A stretch of 64,000 bases of DNA from Streptomyces anulatus (GTDB taxonomy: Bacteria > Actinomycetota > Actinomycetes > Streptomycetales > Streptomycetaceae): assembly GCF_014650675.1 (NCBI RefSeq), contig NZ_BMVK01000007.1, positions 411,458 to 475,457 of the forward strand, given 5' to 3'. Shown in pieces: positions 8,398-17,166 of this stretch (the stretch's first letter is position 1; every line of letters starts with the position of its first letter). A program made the position numbers and the translations under genes. The notes below the pieces were generated by a model. It was not told the origin of the DNA and searched no databases. It worked only from the letters and a program-made list of their open reading frames with translations.

Positions 8398-8477
8398 GAG
8401 GCCGTCCGCCACCGCGCGCGAGCGCCATCCGCCACCGCAGGTGAGAGCCGTCCGCCCGGCGACGTACGCTCGGAGGC

Positions 8478-9347
8478 ATGACCACCAACGATCTTCCCGT
8501 GATCGCCGCCGTCGACGGCTCCACGCACAGTCGGCAGGCGCTCGACTGGGCCACCCACGAAGCCGTGCGGCGGGGGCTGCCCCTGCTGATCGTCCACGTC
8601 CGCCCGCTCACCCGGCAGGTCGACGAGGAGACCGGACGGCGCGAGGCGGAGGCCCTCCTGGCCGAGTCCGTACGCCGGAGCGCGGCCATCGCTCCGGAGC
8701 TGCGGCCCTCGACGCTGGCCCCGCTGGACTTCCCGTCTGCGGCCCTGGTCTCGCTCGGCCGGGACGCGTCGATGATCGTGGTCGGATCGCGCGGGCTCGG
8801 CGGCTTCCGCTCGCTGATGGTCGGCTCCAACAGCCTCGCCACCGCGTCGATGGCGAGCTGTCCCGTCGTCGTCGTGCAGGAGGACCGCCCGGAGGGGGAC
8901 GACGACCGGGCGGGGGACGCGGGGGCCTTCACCGACATCGTGGCGGGGGTGGCCGCCGACGAGAGCAGCGAGGCGGTCCTGGAGTTCGCCTTCGCCACGG
9001 CGGCTTCCCGGCCGGGCGCCCGGCTGCGGATCGTGCACGGCTGGACGATGTTCTCCTCGATGCTCGCGGGCGGCCCCGTCCTGGACCGGCAGGAGGCGGC
9101 GGGCTCGGCCGCGCGGACGCTGGCCGAGCTGACCTCGGGGTGGCACGAGAAGTACCCGCAGGTGGAGATCGTCCGGGAACCGGTCAACGGTTCGGCCTCG
9201 CGCACCCTGGTGACCGCGTCGGCGACGGCGGCCCTCACGGTGGTCGGCCGTCGCAAGGGCGGCGAGTCGCTCGGGCTCGGGCTGTCCCCGGTGGCGCAGA
9301 CGGCGGTCACGCACGCACTGGGTCCGGTCGCCGTCGTGCCCTGCTGA
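8478..9347 (+). CDS. Universal stress protein, tandem UspA domains
   Basis: A 289-residue cytoplasmic protein with two Usp domains (about 5-140 and 150-289). The first carries the ATP-binding signature VVGSRGLGGFRSLMVGSNS; the second has a looser version (VVGRRKGGESLGLG). Tandem Usp proteins of actinobacteria bind ATP and are commonly induced by dormancy, hypoxia or stationary phase. The ATG has CGGAGG two to eight bases upstream. It stands alone on the plus strand after the ferric-reductase-like gene and is followed by a short tandem repeat. Confidence 0.92.
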   Translation: MTTNDLPVIAAVDGSTHSRQALDWATHEAVRRGLPLLIVHVRPLTRQVDEETGRREAEALLAESVRRSAAIAPELRPSTLAPLDFPSAALVSLGRDASMIVVGSRGLGGFRSLMVGSNSLATASMASCPVVVVQEDRPEGDDDRAGDAGAFTDIVAGVAADESSEAVLEFAFATAASRPGARLRIVHGWTMFSSMLAGGPVLDRQEAAGSAARTLAELTSGWHEKYPQVEIVREPVNGSASRTLVTASATAALTVVGRRKGGESLGLGLSPVAQTAVTHALGPVAVVPC

Positions 9348-9359
9348 GCCGCTTTCCCG

Positions 9360-9451
9360 TCTCCCGGTGGGCCGGTTCTCCGCTCCTCGGTGGGCCGGTT
9401 CCCCGTTTCCCGGTGAGCCGGTTCTCCCCGTCCTGCCCAGCGGTTCTCCCG
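9360..9451. repeat. Four degenerate 23-bp tandem repeats
   Basis: Units begin at 9360, 9383, 9406 and 9429. The shared pattern is a pyrimidine-rich half followed by CGGTGGGCCGGTTCTCC. The first three units are close copies and the fourth has drifted. The array lies between the universal stress gene and the SnoaL-like gene and does not read as coding sequence. Confidence 0.7.
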
Positions 9452-9528
9452 TGCTCTGCCGGGTCGCCCCGGGCTTCCGTCGGTGCGGGCCCCTTGGCCT
9501 GGCGGGCGGCTTGACCGAGACTTGACCG

Positions 9529-10035
9529 ATGACACAGCGTGTGGCGCTCGCGACCGTGATGGACCGGCTTGCCATCGATGCGGTGATCACCGGGTACGCG
9601 GTGGCCGTCGACGACGGGGCCTGGTCGGACTACGGCGCCCTGTTCACCCCGGACGGCCGCGCGGACTACCGGGACGCGGGAGGCGTGGAGGGCCCGGCCG
9701 ACGAGATCGCCCGGTGGCTCGAGGAGACGATGCGCCTCTTCCCGGTGCGCCAGCACCTGATCGTCAACCGCCGGATCGACCTGGAGGACCTGGGCGGCTA
9801 TACGGGCGACCGGGCCGAGGTGCTGGCCGACTACCTCAATCCGATGTGCCTGGCCCGGAAGGCGGGGAACGGCTCGGACGTGCCGGGCCGGGCGGAGTCC
9901 GGGCAGGCAGGGGGCCCCACGCCCGACTTCGTGACCGGCGGCCGTTACGCCTTCGAGCTGCGCCGCGCCGATTCGGGCTGGCTGATCCGCACGGTCACCG
10001 TCCACGAGAAGTGGCGCCGGACGCCGGGCGCGTAG
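9529..10035 (+). CDS. SnoaL-like / NTF2-fold family protein
   Basis: A 168-residue protein with the start of a SnoaL_4 alpha-beta barrel (ITGYAVAVDDGAWSDYGALF, DGRADY) and the terminal sheet (GGRYAFELRRADSGWLI). Members bind hydrophobic ligands in a cone-shaped pocket and may act as small hydratases, dehydratases or isomerases. An insertion of about 30 residues before the last strand is rich in Gly and Pro. No pathway is implied by the neighbours. The ATG at 9529 lacks a strong ribosome binding site. Confidence 0.75.
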   Translation: MTQRVALATVMDRLAIDAVITGYAVAVDDGAWSDYGALFTPDGRADYRDAGGVEGPADEIARWLEETMRLFPVRQHLIVNRRIDLEDLGGYTGDRAEVLADYLNPMCLARKAGNGSDVPGRAESGQAGGPTPDFVTGGRYAFELRRADSGWLIRTVTVHEKWRRTPGA

Positions 10036-10208
10036 GGCCCGTCGCCGCCCTGGCGTCGCCGCCGCCCGAAGGGCGCCGGGTCCGTCCGCCGTGCCCCGCT
10101 CGGCCCGCGTCCTGTGTCCGGCGGGGATCACCTCCTCCACACTGGGTATCCAGGGGTTGACGCGGTGACGGCGACCGCCCGCCCGCGCACGACCGAGGAG
10201 GGCACGGC

Positions 10209-11981
10209 ATGCGAATCCGGGGCGGGCGTCTCCCGATCGGCCGGAACCCGGCCGGTGCGTCCGACGAAGGCGCTTCGGATGAAGCCGCATCGGGCGAGGG
10301 CACATCTGCTGAAGGCGCCGCCGGTGAAGGCACGTCCGGCGAAGGCGGCAGCGGGGAAAGCGGCTCCGGTGACGGGCAGGCGGCCGGCGGCCGGGGCTCG
10401 GCCGGCACGGGCACGCTCTCGTCCCCCTGGGCCCGGGGCGCGGCGGCCCTGCTCGCCGGGGCGCTGCCCGCGCTCGCCTTTCCCGCGCCCGGACTCTGGT
10501 GGTTCGCCTATGTGGCACTGGTCCCCTGGCTGTTGCTGATCCGCACGGCGCACTCGCCCCGCAGGGCCGCGCTGGACGGCTGGATCGGCGGCATCGGGTT
10601 CATCATCGCGGTGCACCACTGGCTGGTGCCGAGCCTCCACGTCTTCATCGTGCTGCTGGCCGCCCTGCTGGGGCTGCTCTGGGCTCCCTGGGGGCTGCTG
10701 GTGTCCCGGCTGCTCGGCGGGTCTCCTTCCGCGTCGCGTGCCGTCGCCGCCGTGGTCGTCGTGCCCTCCGGGTGGCTGATGATCGAGCTGGTCCGGTCCT
10801 GGGAAGGGCTGGGCGGACCCTGGGGGCTGCTCGGCGCGAGTCAGTGGGAGGTCGCCCCCGCCCTGCGGGTCGCCTCGGTGGGCGGGGTGTGGCTGGTGAG
10901 TCTGCTGGTGCTCGCGGTGAACACCGGTGCGGCGTTGCTGGTCGCCGACCGCGCGGCCCGTACGACCGCCGGCGTCCTGCTGGTGGTGTGCGCCCTGTCC
11001 GTCGCGGCGATGTGGGCCTGGGCGCCCCGGCCCACGGACACCGGCACGGTCAGGATCGCCGTCGTGCAGCCGGGCGTCGTGGAGGGACCGGGAAGTGTCG
11101 CGCGCCGCTTCGACCGGGGCGAGGAGCTGACCCGTTCGCTGGAGGGCCGGGGCGTGGACCTGGTGGTGTGGGGCGAGAGCAGTATCGGTGCGGGTGCGTG
11201 GGAGCGCCCGGAGACCGCGCGGCGGCTGGCGGAGCTGTCCCGCCGGGTCGGCGCGGATCTGCTGGTCAATGTGGACGCCCGGCAGACGGACGGCTCGGGC
11301 CGGTCGGGGATCTTCAAGTCGGCGGTGCTGGTGGGCCCCGACGGGCCGACCGGGGACCGCTACGACAAGATGCGCCTGGTCCCGTTCGGCGAGTACGTAC
11401 CGGCCCGCTCCCTGCTGGGGTGGGCGACGTCCGTGGGCAAGGCGGCGGGCGAGGACCGGCTGCGCGGCGACCGCCAGGTGGTGATGACCCTGCCGGACGG
11501 GGCGCGGGGACTGCGGATCGGTCCGCTGGTCTGCTTCGAGTCGGCGTTCCCCGACATGAGCCGCAGGCTGGTGCGCGACGGCGCGCAGGTGATCGTCGCG
11601 CAGTCCGCCACCTCGACGTTCCAGGACAGCTGGGCCCCGGCCCAGCACGCCTCGCTGGGGGCGCTGCGGGCCGCCGAGAACGGCCGCCCGATGGTCCATG
11701 CGACGCTCACCGGGATCAGTGCGGCGTACGGGCCCCGGGGGGAGCGGGTGGGCAGCCCGCTCGGTACGGACGCGAGCGCGGCGGAGGTGTTCGACCTGCC
11801 GCTGGCGCGCGGGAGCACGCTCTACGGCCGGCTCGGCGACTGGCCGGTGTACGGGGCGCTGGCGGCCCTGGCCGTGCTGTGCGCCGTCGAGGGGCTGCGG
11901 GCGCTCAGGAGGCCTGCTCCAGGGCCTCCCGGACCACCCGCTCGCACAGCTCATGGGTCGCCAGGGCGTCCCGGGCGCTGA
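10209..11981 (+). CDS. lnt: Apolipoprotein N-acyltransferase
   Basis: A 590-residue membrane enzyme that N-acylates the lipid-modified cysteine of lipoproteins. About seven helices (residues 75-290) are followed by a nitrilase-like periplasmic domain. It contains the Glu-Lys-Cys triad in VVWGESSIG, YDKMRLVPFGEY and LVCFES. Residues about 17-55, before the first helix, form an unusual acidic Gly/Ser/Glu tract of short repeats. The ATG follows GAGGAGGG at normal spacing. The last 77 bases overlap the 3' end of the convergent oxidoreductase gene; the overlap covers only the Pro-rich C-terminal tail. Confidence 0.93.
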   Translation: MRIRGGRLPIGRNPAGASDEGASDEAASGEGTSAEGAAGEGTSGEGGSGESGSGDGQAAGGRGSAGTGTLSSPWARGAAALLAGALPALAFPAPGLWWFAYVALVPWLLLIRTAHSPRRAALDGWIGGIGFIIAVHHWLVPSLHVFIVLLAALLGLLWAPWGLLVSRLLGGSPSASRAVAAVVVVPSGWLMIELVRSWEGLGGPWGLLGASQWEVAPALRVASVGGVWLVSLLVLAVNTGAALLVADRAARTTAGVLLVVCALSVAAMWAWAPRPTDTGTVRIAVVQPGVVEGPGSVARRFDRGEELTRSLEGRGVDLVVWGESSIGAGAWERPETARRLAELSRRVGADLLVNVDARQTDGSGRSGIFKSAVLVGPDGPTGDRYDKMRLVPFGEYVPARSLLGWATSVGKAAGEDRLRGDRQVVMTLPDGARGLRIGPLVCFESAFPDMSRRLVRDGAQVIVAQSATSTFQDSWAPAQHASLGALRAAENGRPMVHATLTGISAAYGPRGERVGSPLGTDASAAEVFDLPLARGSTLYGRLGDWPVYGALAALAVLCAVEGLRALRRPAPGPPGPPARTAHGSPGRPGR

Positions 11982-12810
11982 GCGTCTCGCCCCGGCGTAC
12001 GGCGTCGAGGAAGGCGTGCACACAGCTCTCGATACCGCGCTGCCGGGCCACGGGGACCCAGTCGCCGCGCCGTCGGACACTGGGCTGGCCCTTGTGGTCG
12101 ATGACGTCCGCGAGGTTGAGGACCTGTCGCTTGGTGTCCTGGCCGGAGACTTCCAGGATCTCCTCGGTCGACCCGTTCAGCCGGTTCATCATGCCGATCG
12201 CGGTGAACCCGTCGCCGGAAAGCTGGAGCACCACGTGGTGCATCAGACCGTCCACGATCCGGGCCCGCACGGTGGTGTGGTCGACGGTGCCCGGGACCAG
12301 GAAACGCAGGGTGTCGACGACGTGGATGAAGTCGTCGAGGACCATCGTCCGGGGGTCCTCGGGCAGCCCGACCCGGTTCTTCTGCATGAGGATCAGCTCG
12401 CGCGGGTGCTCCGCGCACTGCGAGTAGCCCGGGGCGAAGCGGCGGTTGAAGCCGACGGCGAGGCTGACGCCGCGTTCCTCGGCGAGGTTCACCAGCCGCT
12501 CGGAGTCGGCGTACTCGTACGCGATCGGCTTGTCGACATAGGTGGCGACGCCTGCTTCGAGGAGGCGTTCCACGATCTGCGGGTGGACGGCGGTCGGGGC
12601 GTGCACGAACGCCGCGTCCAGCCCCGCCGCGAGGAGGGAGTCGAGGGTGGTGTGGCGGCCGTCGGCCGGAACGCGGTGGGTGTCGCCGACCGCGTGGAGC
12701 GTGGCGGGGGTCCGGGTCTGCAGATGCAGTTCGACCCCCGGTACGGCGGTGAGCACCGGCAGGTACGCCTTCTGCGCGATATCGCCGAGCCCGATGCAAC
12801 CGATCTTCAC
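11905..12810 (-). CDS. Gfo/Idh/MocA family oxidoreductase
   Basis: A 301-residue NAD(P)-dependent oxidoreductase. The N-terminal Rossmann motif IGCIGLGDIAQ and the conserved YVDKPIAYEY (catalytic DKP/EKP lysine) are clear, followed by the GFNRRF and FIHVVDTLRF segments of the C-terminal alpha/beta domain. Substrates in this family are sugars, inositols or sugar-derived intermediates; this one is unknown. GTG 12810, with GGGAGA four bases upstream, is chosen because the longer frame adds 42 residues of non-family sequence. The 3' end overlaps lnt on the opposite strand. Confidence 0.88.
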   Translation of the reverse strand: MKIGCIGLGDIAQKAYLPVLTAVPGVELHLQTRTPATLHAVGDTHRVPADGRHTTLDSLLAAGLDAAFVHAPTAVHPQIVERLLEAGVATYVDKPIAYEYADSERLVNLAEERGVSLAVGFNRRFAPGYSQCAEHPRELILMQKNRVGLPEDPRTMVLDDFIHVVDTLRFLVPGTVDHTTVRARIVDGLMHHVVLQLSGDGFTAIGMMNRLNGSTEEILEVSGQDTKRQVLNLADVIDHKGQPSVRRRGDWVPVARQRGIESCVHAFLDAVRRGETLSARDALATHELCERVVREALEQAS

Positions 12811-12944
12811 GAGGTCTCCCTGTCGCCGTGCCGCGCCGCTGTGCGCGGCTGTGCGCGCCCCGGCAGCATACGTCGCCGCCGTCCTGCGCCCTCCTGCCGG
12901 TCCGTCCGCGAACCCCCTGGCCAGGGCCATGATCATCGGCCACT

Positions 12945-13466
12945 ATGGCCCGCATGACTTTTCCGGAACGCTCCGAACCCGCTTTCGACGCCGCCGAACG
13001 CCCCATGCTGGAGGGCTGGCTCGACTACCACCGCGAGACCTTGGCCATGAAGTGCGCGGGGCTGACGGACGCCCAGCTGCGCGAGGCCTCGGTGCCGCCG
13101 TCCGCTTTCACGTTGCTCGGGCTCCTGCGGCACATGGCCGAGGTGGAGCGCGGCTGGTTCCGTGAGGTGCTGGCGGGCGAGGAGCTGCCGGAGCTCTACA
13201 GCACCGACGAGGACCCCGACGGCGACTTCCGTGTGACGGAGTCGGACACCTGGGCCGAGGCGGATGCCGTCTGGCGGGCGGAGATAGCGGCGGCCCGGAA
13301 GAACGCCGCCGCGTATCGTCTGGACGACTTCTCCCAGGGCGTCGGATCGGCGGGCGAGGCGTTCAGTCTGCGCTGGATCTACCTGCACATGATCGAGGAG
13401 TACGCACGGCACAACGGCCACGCCGACCTGGTGCGCGAGCGCGTGGACGGCGCCACCGGCGACTGA
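12945..13466 (+). CDS. DinB/DUF664 family protein, probable mycothiol-dependent enzyme
   Basis: A 173-residue four-helix-bundle protein. Histidines that normally bind a divalent metal appear in LLRHMAEVERGWF and in HMIEEYARHNGHAD near the C-terminus, the DUF664/DinB_2 arrangement. In actinomycetes these proteins are often thiol (mycothiol) S-transferases, although the substrate cannot be assigned. It is a single gene, divergent from the Gfo/Idh gene. The first ATG (12945) is used; an in-frame ATG nine bases on is an alternative, and neither has a strong ribosome binding site. Confidence 0.85.
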   Translation: MARMTFPERSEPAFDAAERPMLEGWLDYHRETLAMKCAGLTDAQLREASVPPSAFTLLGLLRHMAEVERGWFREVLAGEELPELYSTDEDPDGDFRVTESDTWAEADAVWRAEIAAARKNAAAYRLDDFSQGVGSAGEAFSLRWIYLHMIEEYARHNGHADLVRERVDGATGD

Positions 13467-13580
13467 CGGTCACGCCCCTGGCGTGCACGGGCCGGGCGCC
13501 GTGCTGACCGGGTCACTCGTGCGGGCCATTCCCCGCCCACCGGGTCCCCGAAGACCGGGCCGCACCGCAGAGTTGTCCGG

Positions 13581-14060
13581 GTGCAGAGAACCAGAATCAC
13601 CGCGAACCTCCTGGTCGGGCTGACGGTCACGGCCATCTCCGGCTGCGTATCGGTGGAGCCCCGAGCCCTGCCCTCCCCTCGTCCGGGCGCCACGGGGCCG
13701 GCCCAGGACGTGGCCCCGCAGATCGTGCAGTCACCCGCCCGTGAGGTGTTGGAGGCCGTGCCGGATCCGAGCCCGTCGGCGGCCCTGCCGTCCTCCCCCG
13801 CACCCCCGGCCGTCGCCTCCCCTCCGGAGGCTCCCCGCACCGGACCGGCGGGGGCCTCCCGTCCGCGGGAGCGTGCGGACCCTCCGGGGCCCCGGACGCC
13901 TCGCCGGGTCACGGGCGTCCCCTCCGTCACCGTGCCCGCACTGCCGCGTGTCGGCGTCGGCGTCGGCGGGACGGACGTCTGCGCGCTCGGCCGGGGGTAC
14001 GGCGGCTGGCCCGCGGGCAGTCCGGAGTCCCGCATCTGCTCGGGGACGTACGGCCGCTGA
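13581..14060 (+). CDS. Putative proline-rich lipoprotein
   Basis: A 159-residue protein with a short basic start, a hydrophobic segment and the lipobox ISGC (Cys about residue 22), so it should be lipidated and anchored outside the membrane. The mature part is low-complexity Pro/Ser/Ala up to residue 120, followed by a small conserved-looking tail with two cysteines (TDVCALGRGYGGW, SRICSGTYGR) that could form a disulphide. I do not recognise the family; similar Cys-tailed lipoproteins are common in Streptomyces. The GTG start has no clear ribosome binding site. Confidence 0.7.
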   Translation: MQRTRITANLLVGLTVTAISGCVSVEPRALPSPRPGATGPAQDVAPQIVQSPAREVLEAVPDPSPSAALPSSPAPPAVASPPEAPRTGPAGASRPRERADPPGPRTPRRVTGVPSVTVPALPRVGVGVGGTDVCALGRGYGGWPAGSPESRICSGTYGR

Positions 14061-14088
14061 CGCTCCTGCGCCGGCCCGCCCCGCGGGG

Positions 14089-14664
14089 TCACTCCTCCCG
14101 CATGCGGAGCTCCAGGCGGTCGATGGCGGCGCGGACTCCACCGCCGTACCCGTCGTCCGCGAGCGATACGGCCGCGGCGCGGGCCCGCTGGAGGTGGATA
14201 CGGGCGGATTCGGGGCGCTGGAGCTTGAGATAGTCCGCCGCGAGGTTGAGGTGCAGCGAGGGGTAGAACGCCCGGACGGCCGGGGTGTCCCGGTGTTCCG
14301 CCGCCCGGGCGCCGCCGGACCCCTCGCCACCGCCCGACCCCTCGGCTGCTCTCAGCCCTTCGGCGGCCGTCAGGGCGCGCAGGTCCCAGGCCAGCTCGTC
14401 GCCGGGGTCGTCCTGGGTGTCGGCCATGTAGTGCGCGAGGGTGCAGCGGTGCAGGGCGTCGCCGTCCGCCCCGAGCTCCGACCAGAGCGCGCCGAAGCGG
14501 TTGCGGGCCTCCTCCCGGTCACCTCCGTGGAGCAGCATGATCGCCTGGCCGATCCTGGTCATGACGGCGTCGTCGGACGCCTCCTGCTGCTCCACCACTG
14601 CGGTCTCCTCGTCGCCCGTCCAGCCGGTTGCCGTCGGTCCGACGCTAACGCCGGGCTTCCCCAT
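14089..14664 (-). CDS. TPR-like repeat protein
   Basis: A 191-residue, mostly alpha-helical protein with TPR-like helical pairs (IGQAIMLLHGGDREEARNRF, LHLNLAADYLKLQRPESA). An acidic Gly/Ala linker at about 107-122 separates the two halves. The function is probably protein-protein interaction. It lies 29 bases from the end of the convergent lipoprotein gene and is encoded just downstream of ung in the same direction, so the two may be co-transcribed. Confidence 0.75.
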   Translation of the reverse strand: MGKPGVSVGPTATGWTGDEETAVVEQQEASDDAVMTRIGQAIMLLHGGDREEARNRFGALWSELGADGDALHRCTLAHYMADTQDDPGDELAWDLRALTAAEGLRAAEGSGGGEGSGGARAAEHRDTPAVRAFYPSLHLNLAADYLKLQRPESARIHLQRARAAAVSLADDGYGGGVRAAIDRLELRMREE

Positions 14665-14693
14665 AACCGGTCAGACACGGGCGTCGGGGCCCG

Positions 14694-15383
14694 TCAGCCG
14701 AGGGTGGGGATCCGCCAGTCGATCGGCTGGTGCCCCTGGGCGGCCACGGCCTCGTTGATCTGGGTGAAGGGGTGGGAGCCGAAGAACTTCTTGGCGGAGA
14801 GCGGCGAGGGGTGCGCGCCCTTCACGACCGTGTGGCGCTCCTCGTCGATCAGGGGCAGCTTCTTCTGCGCGTAGTTGCCCCAGAGCACGAAGACCGCCGG
14901 GTCGGGCCGGTCGGCGACGGCGCGGATCACCGCGTCGGTGATCTTCTCCCAGCCCTTGTTCTTGTGGGAGTTGGCCTCGCCGCCCCGGACGGTGAGCACG
15001 GCGTTGAGCAGGAGGACGCCCTGTTCGGCCCACGGCATCAGATAGCCGTTGTCCGGGATCGGCAGGCCGAGCTCCTGCTCCATCTCCTTGTAGATGTTGC
15101 GCAGGGACGGGGGCGTTTTGACGCCGGGCCGCACCGAGAAGCAGAGCCCGTGTCCCTGGCCCTCGCCGTGATACGGGTCCTGGCCGAGGACGAGGACCTT
15201 CACCTTCTCGTACGGTGTGGCGTCCAGGGCGGCGAAGACCTGCTCGCGCGGCGGGTACACCGGGCCCTTGGCCCGCTCCTCCTCGACGAAGTCCGCCAGT
15301 TCCTTGACGTACGGCTTCTGGAGTTCTTCGCCGAGGACAGCGCGCCAGGACTCGGGCAGCAGGTCGATATCGGTCACGTCCAC
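14694..15383 (-). CDS. ung: Uracil-DNA glycosylase
   Basis: A 229-residue family 1 uracil-DNA glycosylase that removes uracil from DNA at the start of base-excision repair. The water-activating loop GQDPYH, the LLLNAVLTV strand and the minor-groove loop HPSPLSA are all intact, and the length is normal. The start lies 18 bases from a palindrome at 15401-15421 that could regulate it or terminate the upstream gene. Streptomyces often carry two ung genes, so this may be one of a pair. Confidence 0.97.
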   Translation of the reverse strand: MDVTDIDLLPESWRAVLGEELQKPYVKELADFVEEERAKGPVYPPREQVFAALDATPYEKVKVLVLGQDPYHGEGQGHGLCFSVRPGVKTPPSLRNIYKEMEQELGLPIPDNGYLMPWAEQGVLLLNAVLTVRGGEANSHKNKGWEKITDAVIRAVADRPDPAVFVLWGNYAQKKLPLIDEERHTVVKGAHPSPLSAKKFFGSHPFTQINEAVAAQGHQPIDWRIPTLG

Positions 15384-15400
15384 AACCTCCGGTGAGCAAC

Positions 15401-15421
15401 AGGTTCTTGATCCCAGAACCT
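15401..15421 (-). promoter_or_regulatory. 7-bp inverted repeat between binding-protein gene and ung
   Basis: AGGTTCT and AGAACCT are perfect arms around a 7-base spacer. Read leftwards, the element lies after the substrate-binding-protein gene and 18 bases before ung. It could be an operator for ung or a weak terminator. It does not match the actinobacterial SOS box (GAAC-N4-GTTC). Confidence 0.4.
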
Positions 15422-15468
15422 ACCCGGCGCCACTGACAACCGACCCCGGGAGCCCTTCCGTACAGCGT

Positions 15469-17049
15469 CTACCAGCTGGCCTTGCGGTACAGCTCCCACA
15501 GCTGCATCACGGTCTGCGGGTCGAGTGCGCGCTCGCCGCCGCCGATGTCCTCGCCCGCCGCGACGTACAGCTTGCCCTGCCACAGCGGCAGCAGCCGGAC
15601 GTCCTCGACGAGGATCTCCTGGGCCCGCTCGAACTGCTTGCTGACCGCGCCCCGGTCGCTCTCCTGCCGCGAGGCCGGGATCAGCTGCTGGGTGATCTCC
15701 TCGTTGAGGTACGGGGTGCCGGTGACGCTCTCCTTGCCCACGAAGGGGGCGATGAAGTTGTCGGGGTCCGGGAAGTCCGGGAACCAGCCGCGGCCGAAGA
15801 CCGGGTACTCGCCCTTGTTGAAGCCTTCCTGGAAGGTCTTCCAGGGCTCGCCCTGCAGCGTGATCTCGAACAGTCCGGAGTCCTCGAGCTGCCGCTTGAG
15901 CTCCTCGAACTCGGGCTCCGTGGAGGAGCCGTACCGGTCGGTGGTGTACCAGAACTTCATCTTCACCGGCTTGGTGATACCGGCCCGGGTGAGGATGTTC
16001 TTCGCCTTCTTCACATCCGGGTCGCCGAAGGTGTCGAAGAAGCTCGTGGTGTGTCCGGCGATGCCCTTGGGGACCATGGAGTAGAGCGGCTCGGCGGTCC
16101 CCCGGTAGACCTTGGCGACCAGGGCGTCGCGGTCGACGACGTGGGCGATGGCCTTGCGGACGGCGGGGTTCGCGGCGGCCGGGTCCTTCGGGTTGAAGAC
16201 CAGGAAGCGGATGTCCGCGCCGGTGCTCTCGACGATCTGGAGACCGGCGTTGTCGTCCTTGTTGTCCTCCAGGCTGACGACCTCCTCGGCGGTCAGACCC
16301 CGGTAGGTGGCGTCGATCTCCTTGGCCTTCAGCGCCGTCACCATGTCGGCGGACTTCTCGAAGTAGCGGATGGTGACCGCGTCGTTCTTCCGGTTGGCGA
16401 AGCCCTTGTAGTCCGGGTTCTTCTTCAGCTCGGCGGTGACCCGGTCGTCGTAGGACTCCAGGAGGTAGGGACCGGAGCCGGTGACCTTGCCGTCGTCGCG
16501 GATCCTGTCCTTGGGGTAGTCGCCGGGGGCGACGAGCGACATGGCGGGCGTGGCCAGGATGAACGGGAACGTGGCGTCGGACTTGTTCAGGTGGAAGACG
16601 ACCGTGTCGTCGCCCTTGGTCTCGATCCGGTCCAGGGAGCCGAGCATCCCGGCCGGGCCGCCCTTGAAGTGAATGTCCACGATGCGGTCGATGGAGTACT
16701 TCACGGCCTCGGCGTCGAGCTTCTCGCCGTTGGAGAACGTGAGGTTCTTCTTGAGCGTGCACCGGTACGCCATGCTCGTGGCGTCGGTGAACTTGCAGGA
16801 GTCCGCCGCGTCCGGCTCCGGGGTCGTGGTGCCGGTGGGGAAGCTCACCAGGGTCTGGTAGACGTTCCGCATCAGCTCCCAGGAGTTGTCCCAGGCCGCC
16901 GCCGGATCGAGTGTGGACGGGGAGCTGGTCGTCCCGACGACTATCTTCCGCTCCGCTTCCGATCCGCTGTCGGAGAAGAGACCGCAGCCGGCCAGCAGAG
17001 AAAGGGAAGCTAGGGCTGCAGCAGCCTGCAGACTGGCCCGGTAGAACAC
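15469..17049 (-). CDS. Family 5 extracellular solute-binding lipoprotein (oligopeptide/nickel type)
   Basis: A protein of about 526 residues with a lipoprotein signal peptide (lipobox LAGC) and the SBP_bac_5 fold, including SSPSTLDPAAAWDNS and the ligand-cavity segment GSGPYLLESY. Such lipoproteins deliver peptides, opines or metal chelates to an ABC importer. No permease or ATPase gene is adjacent, so it is an orphan binding protein that must use a transporter encoded elsewhere. GTG 17049 is chosen over GTG 17055 because GAGGAG (17057-17062) is seven bases away from the former and only one from the latter. Confidence 0.9.
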   Translation of the reverse strand: MFYRASLQAAAALASLSLLAGCGLFSDSGSEAERKIVVGTTSSPSTLDPAAAWDNSWELMRNVYQTLVSFPTGTTTPEPDAADSCKFTDATSMAYRCTLKKNLTFSNGEKLDAEAVKYSIDRIVDIHFKGGPAGMLGSLDRIETKGDDTVVFHLNKSDATFPFILATPAMSLVAPGDYPKDRIRDDGKVTGSGPYLLESYDDRVTAELKKNPDYKGFANRKNDAVTIRYFEKSADMVTALKAKEIDATYRGLTAEEVVSLEDNKDDNAGLQIVESTGADIRFLVFNPKDPAAANPAVRKAIAHVVDRDALVAKVYRGTAEPLYSMVPKGIAGHTTSFFDTFGDPDVKKAKNILTRAGITKPVKMKFWYTTDRYGSSTEPEFEELKRQLEDSGLFEITLQGEPWKTFQEGFNKGEYPVFGRGWFPDFPDPDNFIAPFVGKESVTGTPYLNEEITQQLIPASRQESDRGAVSKQFERAQEILVEDVRLLPLWQGKLYVAAGEDIGGGERALDPQTVMQLWELYRKASW

Positions 17050-17166
17050 GTGCACGCTCCTCGATCAGCCATGGGTCGGCAGACCATACCGCAGCGCCCC
17101 ACCGGGTCAATCCGCTGGCCCGGCGGGGCACTTGACTCAATCAGGGCCAAACCGGCCCAGGCCGCC

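Noticed and set aside
15401..15421. AGGTTCT/AGAACCT palindrome as a LexA SOS box for ung
   Set aside because: Spacing and half-sites do not fit the GAAC-N4-GTTC actinobacterial consensus.
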